Source: Heliocidaris tuberculata (Eukaryota; Echinodermata; Echinoidea; Camarodonta; Echinometridae). From it: DNA of 64,000 nucleotides. The number at the start of each line of letters is the position of its first letter. Within the stretch, counting starts at the first letter, position 1. The DNA lies in contig CM046837.1 in assembly GCA_025618425.1 (NCBI GenBank), positions 22,258,480 through 22,322,479 of the forward strand, in the 5' to 3' direction. The translations under genes and the position numbers were made by a program. The notes below the pieces were generated by a model, which was given only the letters and a program-made list of their open reading frames with translations, had not been told where the DNA came from and did no database searches. Positions 45,362 through 57,444 of this stretch are shown here, piece after piece.

Positions 45362-46435
45362 ATCACGTACAAAAGATATAGCCTTTGAAATAATCCAGCA
45401 GCCATGGGTTTCACAATGTACAGGGCAAAGAGTTAATGAGTTGTAGTGACTGATATATTTCCATCCGATAAGTTGCGCAAAGTTAACAGGTAATTACATT
45501 GTTTGATTTTCGATTCTTCAGAAGTAACGTTCGTAGGGAAGGGGAGGGCGGACGTCACCAATTATATATTAATTTCAATCAAAAATTTCCCCCGCTTAAA
45601 TCAGTCGACTTCTGGAACATACAGTGGACCGCTGAAGCAAAACTGTGCCATGGGCTCTGCTTTCCGGGAAATAGAGAATTTTTAAAAATTCACGCCGAAA
45701 ATGAAAGAAAATATAGAAATGAAAGCACGCATTTGTAACTTTCCCTGTTTTGTTAGTGTTGTAAAGGGGTTAGTAGTGGCTTTGTCAGCGGGGACATCAG
45801 GCAGTCTTTAGGCAACAGTAGACATTACTCATACCATTGTAAGTAAACATATTCTAAAGGTAACTATTCAAAGGATTTTTTTTTAAATCGTCCTTAGCCC
45901 GATAGAAGCGCACACGACGAAATGGTGGAAAATATCTAAATATTCGTAATAAAACAGATTATTGAATGATTTTCAGGATGAACAACATAACACCTGAGGG
46001 GAAATCAAGTAGTGTATTCCAAGTCGAATCAATAATACCTGGTATGTTATGCGGTTTATATGTGTGCGAAGTACTGATACGAAACTTAAAATTCTGTAGC
46101 CTAATCTAGATCCCAATAATATTAACGTAATTATTTACTTAGCTGTGTTTATGTAACGTCCACATAGAAAGCGGTGCAATGCAACTGTGTTATGACCATT
46201 CCCCCATTGAAAATGCTTATAATCATTCTTAATGTTATGTTTTTGCATGGTCAGAGGATTGTGACATTGCATAAAACCTTCTTCTTCATCCTCCTCCTCC
46301 TTTCTATATTTCTCACTTTCTCTTTGCCATTAGAGGAGAAGGACGATTCGGGTGAAATGGTGTTTATTTTTTTCCTAATCGAATGGAAAGATTTATCGAG
46401 CTCTTTCCCGTTCGCATTTTGGCGACCAAATTGAT
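45362..46435. other. Non-coding stretch before CR1-like LINE
   Basis: No domain, splice-bounded exon or repeat end is recognised. Confidence 0.45.
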
Positions 46436-46922
46436 TAATTTATTTATTTCTTATATTTATACAGGGTAGCGCATTTTCACCAATAGTGGTGGTCTTCCAT
46501 GAGGCCGTGTTTGATAACAAAACTATTAAGTGACAATATAAACTCAAAACAAAATACAGAAAATATTTAAATATATATACATATTATCTGGTACCCTCTT
46601 AATAACTGGAAATTTGGTGCATTTTTCTAAATTCACTGATATATTTACATTTGTTAATTGGTTTTTTTAAATGAGATGAAAGGTCATCAAATACTTTTGA
46701 CATCCCTCAAAATATAGTAATATTATGAAAGTTCATAAACAAAGAAAAGCGTTAATCTTGGATCAATATTAATCCCCACATGGGATGCCATAAATGATGT
46801 ATACATATTTACATAATAATTTTGCCAGCAAACACCCATTAATCAATATAAACGATATTCACTTAAACGTTTTCTGCAGATAGCAGAACTTTCAAGTAAT
46901 GTTTAAAACTGTTCAATGTTGG

Positions 46923-49753
46923 TCATTTCTTGACAGAACTTTCAAGTTGTTTCCATACTCTAATTTCCGAAACCAAAGGACTGTGTTTGTATGTGTCCAT
47001 CCTAAATTTTGGAACATACAAGGCATCTTTTTCAGCTTGTCTTGTATTGTAACCATGTAATAAACTAACATGACTTAAATCTCTCTTTAAATATGTGGGT
47101 GCCATATCATGTATACACTTATACATCATCACTGCACGTCCAAACTGGAAACGTGTCTGAATAGTCATCCATCCTAAACGCGTGAACATGTCACTGGAAG
47201 AAACATCAAATCCTTCTCCTAACGCTACACGGGGAGCTCGTTTTTGAACCTTTTGTAATTTAATTGTTTGTCTTTATAATCGTTCAGACCAGACCGAGGA
47301 GCAATAATCAAATTGAGGTAGAACAATGGCATTATAAAGAAGTTTAAGAGATCGTGTAGGAACATAGCTTTTAGCACGCTCAGTCAGACTGATTTTTCGT
47401 TTTGTTTTGTTTTTTGGCGTAGTTTTGATATTTTTTTCAACATGTTCAGTCCAACATAACTCTTCGTCAATCATAACATCCAGGCATTTTACCACTTTTA
47501 CTCTTTTCAAAATGATTCCGTTTAGTGTGACAGAAAAATAATTCACACTATTAACAACCGATCTTGATCCTATTAGGATGACGTTCGTCTAGTCAGCATG
47601 AAGGACTAAACGGTTTTTTAGTTACCCATACAAATATTTATTTTCCATACCTCTCGTTAATTTTTCTTTTACTTCTTTAGCGTTGCTTCCGTTGACTGTT
47701 AGAGTCGTGTCGTCGCCATACATATCAACAATGAAAACATCAATACATTTAGACATAAAGAAAGCAGAAGTGACCAAAAAACTGAACCTTGCGGGGCTCC
47801 CATGAAAACTTTTTAAGGAAGTATATGGTGCCCTTTTAAAACAAACCGACTGTTCTCGGTCGGACAAATAGATTTAAACCACTGAACACGGTGATCAGAA
47901 CAGCCAATGGCCTTTAATTTTATAACAGAATATCATGATTGACTGTATCAAATGCTTTGCGCAGATCAATAAAAACAACTGATCTACAAGTTCCATTAGA
48001 GCTACTGTAGTAGAGTGCAAGGGACGAAATCCAGACTGGTTAGGACATAATATATCATTTTCGTCAAGAAAGTCAGAAAAAATTTTGTGAACTGCTTTTC
48101 CTAAGCTTTTACTCATAATGGATAATACCGATATTGGTCTGTAATTACTTGGAGTGGACATATCACCAGTCTTGTATATTGAAATTACCCTTGCTTTTTT
48201 TCCAGCCTCTTGGTACACGTCTTCTGGTAATGGATATATTGATAAAATATGTCAAAGAGTCCAAAATGATATATCTTGCCATTTTTAAAAGGCGACAACT
48301 TACTCCATCTTCTCCTTTTGCCTTATCATTACTCATATTTTCAATTTCTTTTAAAACAAAAGCACTCGTCACTGGTTGTAAATCAAATTCACATTCAGTA
48401 TTAGTGAATTCATTGTGGTCTAAGATTACTTCAGAATGCTTTGGGATACCATTTGTCATATTACTAGCGCATGTAATGAAATAGTCATTAAAACTCTGCG
48501 CAATGCACTTATTATCTAGAATCCTGGTCCAATACACTTCTATACTGCATGGTAAGACCTGATTAGATTTAGGGATAATATGTTTGATAATCTTCCGCAT
48601 CTTTCTCTATTTCCTTTACTATCATTTATTAGGGAATCGTGATATTTTCTTTTTTCCTTCCTCACAAGATGTTTCACCTCGTTCTTCAGTTCTTTATACT
48701 TTTTTTTTTCCATGATGAGTTATCAGCCCTGTTCAATGCAATATCATGGGCTTGATCTCTTTTGTGCATCGCTTCAATAATCTCCTCATTAATCCAAGGG
48801 CATGCATTTTTGCGACTTCTTTTCTTGCAAAGCGGCATATATTTATTAACAATATTCATAAAGAATACAAGACATGTTTCCCGTGCGATGTCAATATCGT
48901 TTGTACTGAAGTATATTCGCCATGGTACCTTTTGAAAGTCAGATTAAAAAAAAAAAATCTTTGACAAGAGGTTTTTAAATGAGCGAAACTAAGTACACTT
49001 GCCCTCAGTTAATGTTCGGATATCATTATTGAAACCTCTCACAGTGTACACTAGATAATGGTCACTGATACTACTTTTAAATACGCCAGTCTATGAGCAG
49101 AACTCGGGATCAGAGACGAAAACTAAATCAATAATTGAACATGTACTCTGTGTGATAAGAGTAGGTAGCTCAACCAGGTGCTCAAGACTGTACAATTCAA
49201 GCAAGAATTTTAATTTGTCTGCAGTGGCATCTCTTCTTTCATCTAAGACGTTACAGTTAAAGTCACCTAATATCGTACAACTAATATTATCTACCATCGC
49301 CCTTGCTAGGCATAAATCAAGCTCTTCAAAATAATCTGATGTCGAATTTGGTGGTCTATAGATTGATCGTACTAACATAGGTTTGTGAGGATAATAGAGC
49401 TCTAGCCACAAGCATTCCAGATCATAGCTATTCAAATCACTTCTTAACTTTAAATCAAATCTATTGGATATGTAAACAGCAATGCCTCCACTACGTCTAT
49501 TTCGGTCCTGACGAAGTAAAACTAAGCCATCTATGTTTAATGCAGAGTCTGGTATTGATGAATCACACAATGTCTCGTTCAAACATGCTACATCAAAAGG
49601 TTCATTATGAAGTAATATTTTTAGCTCATCAATTTTATATATCAAGCTATGAATGTTGAAGTGAGCAAATTTGATCCCTCTATTGTTTATATTAGGGATA
49701 CATCCATTTTCCAAAGAACGCAGTTTGTCTGTCATTGCTAGTATTACTGTCAA
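46923..49753 (-). pseudogene. LINE ORF2: endonuclease and reverse transcriptase
   Basis: The endonuclease (49753-49091) shows KFAHFNIHSL, LNETL, RSGGIAVYI, SIYRPPNS, ILGDFNCN and, just beyond, SDHYLVYTVR, the catalytic motifs of AP-type LINE endonucleases. RT motifs follow: NYRPISVLS, GFRPLHSTT, FIDLRKAFDTVNH (catalytic Asp), GAPQGS and MYGDDTTL, where YADD has become YGDD. The thumb region reads LLYNAIVLPQFDYCSSVW and a C-terminal NTRQ...LYVPKFR segment ends near 46923. The motifs lie in different frames with stops between them (for example after HDILL), so it is a pseudogene. Confidence 0.82.
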
Positions 49754-49836
49754 TAATAGCGTCTACATTGCAAAATAATCTTGATGACTTCGGTTTAAAT
49801 TCGTCATTACCTACATAGGATCTAGATGATCCCAGG

Positions 49837-50172
49837 GGGTGATTCATTATGCTGTTCGTAAAGTTACGCATGACCTTTCGAATGACTTAAATATGATAAA
49901 TATGATATAATAAAGCCAAGTGGGATGCTCAATCCTTTTTAACTGCATCAACTAAAGTTTAACTGTGCAGGTGTAGATTAACATTCTTATTACAACAAAC
50001 ATTTTTAATGCAAAAAAAAATTTTTGCCCTAATTTAATTGAGGTTATTTGAAATACAGTCACCCTTTGTTAAAACATCAGTAAAAACTTTGGGCATCCTA
50101 TCTGGCACTTCATATTCAAGTCGTTCGTAAGGTCATGCGTAACTTTACGAACAGCTTTATGAAACACCACCC
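49837..50172. mobile_element. Inverted-repeat MITE inside the LINE
   Basis: The termini GGGGGTGATTCATTATGCTG and, inverted, GGTGGTGTTTCATAAAGCTG continue as paired TTCGTAAAGTTACGCATGACC arms. The LINE reading resumes on both sides (SESDLG before, SRSYVGNDEFKP after), showing insertion. CTGG flanks both ends as a possible duplication. The superfamily is not assigned. Confidence 0.8.
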
Positions 50173-50399
50173 AGGTCAGACTCTGAGTTTAACATGTTTA
50201 ACCCTTTGTCGTCATCACTTGATTCGCAAGATGTAGGTGTTCGTAGCACCCTTGCTGGTCTTTCGTCAGTGGAAGCCAAGGGTAGGGAGGCTTCCTCCTT
50301 GTTGATGGTTGCTGAAATCCAGCGTTGAAGATTCCACCGTGGCAGCCACTTCAGCATACGGCCTTCGCTGAGTTGGTGGAAGTTGCCCTCGAGGTTAAT

Positions 50400-51431
50400 C
50401 AATGACGTGTCGTAGATTTGAAGCAAGCACAGCCTGTCCAGCCTTGTTGACGTGGACTCCGTCTCTGTCAAGGTGCCTGTCACCTATGTTATTGTTGTCG
50501 ATGAACCCCCATCTCCTTTCACGGGCACACTTTTCAACCGCTTATTAACTTCGTCGACTCGATGCCTCTCATATGCAGATTCCCACCTGCGGTGTATGAT
50601 GCTTGACACGCCGACTGAACATCCTCTTGTCGATATCGCCTCACCAATTGCTATGATGTCATCGCAAGTGCTCCTGTAACCCTCCGCCAAGTTCTTTGTA
50701 ACAACGTCTAGAATGACATACTCTTCTCTCTCACTGCCTTCGAAGCCTTCTGCGATGAGATATCCTTCACCTTCCCCCTTTGAATGGGGATGGCAGACCA
50801 ACTTCCGTCTTCAGCTCAGGAGTCTGCCCTCAATGTGCTTAATCATTGGGTCATCCTCGACGACCACATCTGGTAGCTCGGACACTTCGGAACACTGTTT
50901 GCGATGGCGTTCTCTATACTCCATTAGCTGATCGTTAGTCGACATAGATCTGCTTGCGTTGCCTTTGGCATCGATGTCTTCCGAAAGCGCATCGAAATGA
51001 TTCATCGTTGGCATGGTCGGTGCATATAGAACTCGTGGTTGACCTTCGCCGATAATATTCGATTCAGAAATAGACTTCTCGATATCTTGAAGATTTTCTT
51101 TCTGTTGAACAAGCTTTTCATCGCCAAACTTCGATTCCAGTTTGGTACGTCGGGTGGCTAACTCATGGACAGACGATAAGACGCGGTTCAAAAGCTCATA
51201 GAGATCTGTTTGATAGGAGACAGATTCTTGTTTTGTTTCATTCACGAGAGCTGGTTGATTATCATCATCAATGACTATAGTTCGAATTTGCTTGTCATTA
51301 CTTTCTTTTTCGATTGCCTTTTGCAGCCTTTTTACTATTGTCTCCTTTACACCATTTTTATTTAGCCCCCTTTTCTGCAGTTCAGCTTTAATCTCCTTCA
51401 CGCGTAGACTTCTTACATTAACGATTACCAT
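50400..51431 (-). pseudogene. LINE ORF1: SAP domain plus SGNH-like region
   Basis: The N-terminus (VRSLRVKEIKAELQKRGLNK onward, residues 6-40) is a SAP motif, a DNA/RNA-binding helix pair. A linker of about 130 residues follows. Then KHIEGRLLS, DDIIAIGEAIS and SSIIHRRWESAYERHRVDEV lead into RRWGFIDNNNIGDRHL and DGVHVNKAGQ, an SGNH/GDSL-hydrolase arrangement with the C-terminal D..H pair. The expected GDS before KHIEGR reads EDDP, and the GTNN block reads VTKN, so the nucleophile region is altered. A stop near 50811 and a frame change near 50490 break it. Esterase-like ORF1s are known in CR1-type LINEs; the SAP fusion is less familiar to me. Confidence 0.7.
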
Positions 51432-51479
51432 TGTGACGTCATTGATAATTCATCTCAGCTCAACAGTTTTATGACGTCA

Positions 51480-52555
51480 TTGAAATACATTTCAGCAGAA
51501 CAAAATTCGTATAATATACTGCGCCATATAGTTACTGCGTATAATTATGATGTGGTATAATCTCTGCTGAGCTCTCCCGCATATAATATCCAAGCTGCGT
51601 GAGTTGTTTTGATTTTGCGCGAAAATGTTCAAAAAATGAATCAAAATTTTGATAATATTTTGACCAAATATGATGATAAATTTGCCTGAATCTCGAAAAG
51701 TATATATTGTTGAATAAAATAATTAACACGGTGCTCGGTGCTCACCACTGTCCTTTTGCCGTCAGTTCAGTATGTAAAGTTCGTATAGTTCAAGTTCAAC
51801 AGGATTACTGGACATATAGGCCTGACTTTTATTCCCCTTTAAAGAAAATAAATACCTGATATTTCCCTTCAATGACATAATTTTGTTTTAATCGTGAATT
51901 TAATCAGGCATAAAGCTGTTCTGTCACATTTCTATTTTGAATTCATTGAAAATGCAAGCAAAAAGCTAGAACAGCAGTAAGTCAAATCGGTCTCTGAAGC
52001 CAGTTTTGAAAATGAGCATGGAGAGGAAACTTTTGACTAAGCTTATGCCGAAGCGCACAAACCGCTTTTGTGATATTTCCCTCGAGACAGTTTGAGCTGA
52101 TGTTGGAGTGTATCACCCTATTCTAAACTCTCAAACAATACCAGCTGCAAACCCACATTCCTGACATAGCAAGAGTCCTAGCTATAGCATTTACTGGATA
52201 ACTTTTTACTTGCAGCCCAAGTAAATGCTCGTTTTTCCTATTCGGTCCATTATTTCTACATTGAATACAGTGAAACTGCAACAAAAAAGGTTTATAAAAG
52301 CATTTGCCAGGCCTTTAATAGTTTTATAGATACGGCCCAATTAGACTATTAACCGGATTAAGTAACAAGATCATTACTGTCAATTTTTTAGAATCTTTGA
52401 AACCAATCAATGTAGGTCATTTAAAGACCAAAGATTTACCGACATTTCACAGCCACAAGTTAACGGATAGAAAACTATGGCAAGTGTTGTTGTTGATTTT
52501 GTTGTTGTTGTTGTTTGTTTGTTTGTTTATTTGGGTTTTTTTGTTACCTACTTAT
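51480..52555. other. Non-coding stretch
   Basis: No gene or element end is recognised. A TTG-rich tract is at 52484-52530. Confidence 0.45.
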
Positions 52556-52559
52556 TTAT

Positions 52560-53516
52560 TCATGTTCCTTGCGGAGCATTGGGCAACAACACAATTGTTT
52601 TCTATCTTGTTCGGTCTTCCGCTAAAGCCTTTGCCTCCTCCCACTTCAATCCAATTTCCTGTAGGTCTCTTTTCACTGTTCTTGCCCAAGTAGTTTGAGG
52701 TCCCCTCTCGAATTCCATGCTCGATCCGCCGGAATTCAGATCCGATTTAGGGTTTTAAAATGAAAGTCGACGTCGATGCGATGGTACGGGATCACAGTGT
52801 GCCGGCATCGAGCTTGTGTGCTGCCCCATCTGCCAACTTCCACGTCTCACTGACGTATATGGCAACTGTGGGGACAAGAGTTGTATACAGCATAACTTTG
52901 CTTTTGAGGGCGATCTCCCGACACTTCCAGATTTTGTTAAGCCTTGTAAATACAAAATTTGCTTTGCCTAGTCTGCATGACATGTCTGCTACAATGTCCC
53001 CCTGGTTAGAGATGGTGCTCCCAAGATAAGTAAATGTAGAGACTTCTTCCACAATGTGTTGGTTGATTTGTATATCTGTTGGCTGTGCTGTCTTGACAGC
53101 CATAATTTTTTGTCTTTTCTGTATTGACTCTGAGTCCTAACTTGAATGCTGTGATTACAAGGTTGTCTGTCATCATCTGCAGGTTCTGGACAGAGTCTCT
53201 AAGGAGGGCAAGGTCATCCTCTATTAAAGTCAAGATAGGTAAACCTTGTGGAGTTGGTCCATTGTATACCAAAAGTTGGGTCATCCATAGCTCGTCGCAT
53301 TACAAAGTCCATGGTGATCAGGAACAGTAATGGTGATAATATGCAGCCTTGACGTACTCCTGATAGAAAACTGAAATAGTCTCTGTGACTGGTACCTGAC
53401 CTCATTCATCAGCATGAGTCCATATACAAACTCTTGAAAATGTTGATAAACTTCAGGGGGTACCATAGGGTTGTGCAATTTCTCATACTGACTCTCTGTG
53501 TACACTGGCAAATGCG

Positions 53517-53547
<31 letters not shown>

Positions 53548-54240
53548 TCTATGAAATTCATATATAGCTTGTTGAAGTCAATACTCTGTTCAATAATATT
53601 TCTTAGGGTAAGTATATGTTCACTGCATGATCTCCCACTACGGAATCTTGCCTGCTCTTCACGCGGTGTAGGTAAACACTGTCTTTCAGCCTGTAGAGGA
53701 GTACTGCACAGAATACCTTTCCTGGAGCTAAGAGTAGTGTGATACCTCTCCAATTATTGCAGTTGATTAGGTTACCTTTATTTGGTAGCAATTCAGGTGC
53801 AAGTTTATATGTAACTGTTGACTTTCCATTCTTTAGTCCTTTAATTGCATTGTGGACTTCTCCTTCGTTGATCTAATCCCTATCCACATCCACAGGATCC
53901 ATGTTGGTTTTTTCCCCCTTGTCTGCTGCTTAATCTGGCTGTTATAGTTCTTGGTTTACAGGTGTCCAACTCATGAGAGCTTTTTCTGCATCTTTACCAA
54001 GTATAATACCTATACCAGGTGTGTGTAAATTTTTGTGACCAGAGTATTGTTTTGGTTCCTTTTCTCATCTTCCCTTTCCCGGTCCATCTCATCTCGCCGA
54101 TACCGAGTATATCTAGGCCATAACTGTCAATCTCTTTGGTAATTTGGTCAAGTTTCCCACAATGGAACAAGGTATGTCGCCCTAGGTACCAAATCTTGTA
54201 GTCTTTTTGGCAGAGAGAACTGTGCATTCCGAGGAGTTGA
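52560..54240 (-). mobile_element. Decayed RTE-clade LINE
   Basis: On the minus strand the pieces run from endonuclease start (GKLDQITKEIDSYGLDILGI, then EMRWTGKGK, 54150-54050) to RT (NWRGITLL, EEQARFRSGRSC, RNIIEQSIDFNKLY, VRQGCILSPLLF, DDLALLRDSV, FTYLGSTISNQGDI) and the C-terminus TTWARTVKRDLQEIGLKW near 52680, the hallmark of RTE elements. The second half of the endonuclease and part of the C-terminus are deleted. The F/YADD site reads EDDL after a frameshift. A poly-T run interrupts the FID.KKAF block. It is dead. Confidence 0.8.
53516..53544. repeat. Poly-T run inside RTE reverse transcriptase
   Basis: The coding text goes from NFID-L into poly-Lys and resumes with CQCTQRVSMR, replacing the catalytic KKAFDS segment. 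It is an expanded A-rich codon run or a tiny A-tail insertion. Confidence 0.8.
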
Positions 54241-54800
54241 CTTATTTTGGCTTTGGTCAGCTACTGTAATTCCCACTCTTTGGGGTGTGCTGTCATCTCT
54301 TTACTGAGTATTTGTCGTAGTAACTTTTGTTGCTGTTTCTGTAGCGCTTGCGGTTTTTACGAGGGTTGGTTGCTAGCCCAACGCTCAACCCTCCTCCTTT
54401 CTTATTTTTTTTTTTCTAAAACGAGTACATGGCGTTTAAATTTAGTTCGAAAGGCACCAAACAATAAATTCACATGAAATATACTTTTAAAAAGCTTAGT
54501 TTTTAGTGTCTTGTTTACTGGGTCATATGTTATTTCGAAGACAATCTCTCAATCATGCAAGTAATATTTCTAAAATTAGGATTAAAATGGATTCTGGCAT
54601 AACAGAAATTTCGAGTGATATATATCAACGACGTCAAAGTTACGGGTTGCACATAGATAAGAATAAATTGGATTCTTCAAATTTGGGTCGAAAACAGGTA
54701 CATTTCAGACATGTACAGCATGAAAAAGTTAAACAGATCTCTCCATATTTTTGGTTTTTAAGAAAATTTAATTTCCTAATATTGCGATTCAGTGTTCGAT
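54241..54800. other. Non-coding stretch
   Basis: No recognised element. T-rich near 54404-54416. Confidence 0.4.
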
Positions 54801-54805
54801 GATAT

Positions 54806-54847
54806 GTCAGGTGACATGAACCAGATGAGAGGTTTGACAAGACTTGA
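54806..54847 (+). pseudogene. SRCR exon 3' remnant, copy 5
   Basis: GTGACATGAACCAG, then ATGAGAGGTTTGACAAGACT, matches the exon 3' end and intron start of the other copies, with the donor GT changed to AT. The rest of the exon is not recognisable. Confidence 0.5.
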
Positions 54848-55254
54848 TTGGGAATATATTCGGCTACGGTTTTCATTACTTTTTTTCATATTGGTCTCAA
54901 ACATAGAGAATGAAGAATTGCAGTAAATCTGGTATATCCCCCCCCCCCCAAAAAAAAAAAATATATCTGATGCAACGCCTTTGCTGTATATATGTTATGG
55001 CATCCTACTATAATTTGATAACAAATTGTATCATATATGTCCCAAAGCAATATAGCTTCTGGAATCCGCCTGATGGGTACCTATTGACCTTATTTCAAGT
55101 TAAATCCCCAATCGAACGAAGCTTATGTGTCAAAGAAATGATAAGAGGATTCACGATCCACTCAGATAAATCACATCTCTAAGTTGCACGCAATAAGTAA
55201 AACTTAAGTAGTTGTGCAAAATAAGTATTGCAAAATAAGGAAAGTTCAAGGTGT

Positions 55255-56011
55255 TTATTGGGTACATTGCACAATGATCATCCTTTTATCAAGATACACA
55301 ACAATGACGATTGAACTATTTTTCGCATTTTCACCTTTAACAATTGTTACTGACTCAAAGATGGAAAAAAAAAATGTAATTGGATACCATCGCACGCCCG
55401 GTTTTATATCCGAGTATCGTCCATATGTCATTTGTCTGATTGGCAACAGTTTTGACACTTCCTGCATCATACCTGATACAAACTGTGGACCTAAGTCCGA
55501 CATGAATTCACTAGCGATCCCTACCCTGCTGTACACAGTTAATAGTGCTTCGGCTACATCGACTGTAATAATGGATTTCAGTGGGATAGTTTCAACGTAC
55601 CTTGTAGCGTAGTCTACAATGGTCAGAATATGTGTATGAGCCCTACCTGACTTAACGAATGGACCTGATAAATTTATTGCTATACGCTGGAATGGTACAC
55701 CCATGAGGAGGCATCCTACCCAGGGTCATCTTAGGTACCTTACCCTTGCTAATTGTCTTCTTACATATGTCACATGACCTACAATAATTGGCTACGTCCT
55801 TTGACATGCCAGGCCAGAAAAATTCGGTTTTGATTTTTGCCATTTCGTTTTTAAAGGATTTGTCAAATGATATTACGTTTTCTTCTGAAATCGGATCGCA
55901 GACCGATGTAAGGTGTGCGGTGGCCTTTAGGTAACACCACATACTTTTGTCCAATCCCGACTTCGGGATCATCCCGATTTCTTCTCTGTCTATACAGACG
56001 ACCTGGGACAT
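55255..56011 (-). pseudogene. Gypsy-type integrase fragment
   Basis: An HHCC-like region (FFWPGMSKDVANYCRSCDIC) precedes RMPP and the catalytic core FQRIAINLSGPF, HILTIVDYATRYVETIPLKS and FMSDLGPQFVS, which supplies the first two Asp regions of the D,D-35-E triad. The first Asp is Asn (INLSG for IDLSG). The text leaves the integrase after LLPIRQMT, so the Glu is missing. Two frames overlap at MPPHG/MGVPF, a frameshift. The following TATA-like ATATAAAA and AATAAA near 55430 and 55250 may belong to a 3' LTR, but no matching 5' LTR was found. Confidence 0.75.
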
Positions 56012-56231
56012 TCACATACATGAACTTAGATTTCCCATAAAAAAAACCTTATACAATATGTGACGCAAAGAAGGATCTTCCTATTGTTCACGCAAGAAAT
56101 CTGAGGGCTCAACACATGGAACAGACTTGCCAATCTTTAAACCCTTGAGCGGTTTGACCTTTTGTTCCTTCTGGGATCTAGTTTCAACCGACATCACCAC
56201 TGGACTACCATCACTCTCATCCACAGACGTT

Positions 56232-57440
56232 TCAACCACAGGTACGGTTCCTCCTCCACGTGACCTTACTCTCTTTAGGTGTCAAATTCAAGTCAGGATC
56301 ACGTGGTTCTCGAGCACCTGCTATGTTTCCTATGACATCGTCACACAAACAATTGGGCATACACAAAGCCTCAATCTCATCACTAAAGAACGACGAATCA
56401 ACAACCACTCTTGCCATCGGAAAATGTCGCACTGCGTTTCCTGCGTTTCTCTGATTAGAATTGATTCTACTAACATTAGGCTTGTTAATTGACCGAGGAG
56501 CACCACTGAAGTTGTGCAGTGCCGTGACATACATCCCTGCCCTATCAGTAACCTCTTTTATATTATCACACTGACCTTCCTTAATGAATAGTGCTAAGTC
56601 CTTCGGAAAACAATTGAAAAATTGCTTCCGTACTATAACATCTACCAGAGAATCAGAATCCTTTTCAAATTCAAATTCAAATTCATGTTTATTTCATTTC
56701 CAACAGACACTTGGCTTTACAGATATTATAACAGAAAATATGAAAAACATATGTACAAATTCATTTTTTCTTAATAAGTGTACAAGTACACTGAACATAT
56801 AAATAAATTATTGTAATGAATTATTAAAAGAAATTCAAATCATGTTAACTCTATCCATTTCTGGAAATGACCTGTCATTCGACCAGCTAACTGCTTTTGA
56901 CTCTCTAACTTTTCTGGGCGGACTGACCGAAACGATAGCCCTCTTCAGTTAACTGGTAGTGCTCCAGTAACTCTTTCTTCACCACATCATAACTAGCCCT
57001 GTCTTGAGAACTAAGACGGTTAACTACTTCTAGTGATTTTCCAGTCAAATTTTATATGAGTAGCAATGCTTTCTTTTCATTCGATGTTTTCTGGCTATTT
57101 GCAACCATCTCAAACTTCGTCAAATAATAATCAAAAAAATCCTTTGAATCATCAAATTTCCCCAAATCTAACTTTAAATGTAATTTGATGGAACTTTGTT
57201 CATCATTTGCCGATGCTCTCGCATTGATCTCGGCGAGCCGTAACTCAACAGCCAAGCGCTCCATCTCCACAATGTACGCGCGCTCTTTTTCTTTTTTTTT
57301 TCTTTTTCCATCGCTTCAAGTTCTTTTTCTTTTTCCCGTTCAGATAGCAGTGCACTCACAAAACTATTCAAATATGCTCCAGATAAACCCATTTCTCGTC
57401 CGAGAGATGACAACGCTCTGATTTGTTCTACCACTGCCAA
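56232..57440 (-). pseudogene. Gypsy-type gag and protease-proximal fragment
   Basis: From 57440 downward are a Glu/Lys-rich coiled segment (SEREKEKELEAMEKEKKK), RLAVELRLAEINARASANDE and LDLGKFDDSKDFFDYYLTKF, a capsid-like start. Then FPKDLALFIKEGQ (near 56600) and VVVDSSFFSDEIEALCMPNC with GNIAGAREPRDPD (56420-56270), seen between gag and protease in some Gypsy elements. An inserted LINE tail splits it at 56655-56830. Reverse transcriptase and RNase H are deleted between 56230 and 56011. Not functional. Confidence 0.6.
56655..56830 (-). mobile_element. LINE 3'-tail fragment in Gypsy gag
   Basis: Read on the minus strand it ends in repeated GAATTTGAATTTGAATTT, like the hexamer tail of the LINE at 58.95 kb. 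It is flanked on both sides by gag-coding text. Confidence 0.55.
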
Positions 57441-57444
57441 TTTG

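Larger units (their letters stand above)
46436..51470 (-). mobile_element. Nearly full-length CR1-like LINE, inactivated
   Basis: On the minus strand the order is ORF1 (SAP plus SGNH-like), apurinic endonuclease, reverse transcriptase, C-terminal region and a 3' UTR ending in AAATAAATTAATC at about 46436. An esterase-like ORF1 with endonuclease and RT points to the CR1/L2/Jockey assemblage. Several frameshifts and stops prevent function. A MITE (49837-50172) interrupts it between ORF1 and the endonuclease. Confidence 0.8.
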
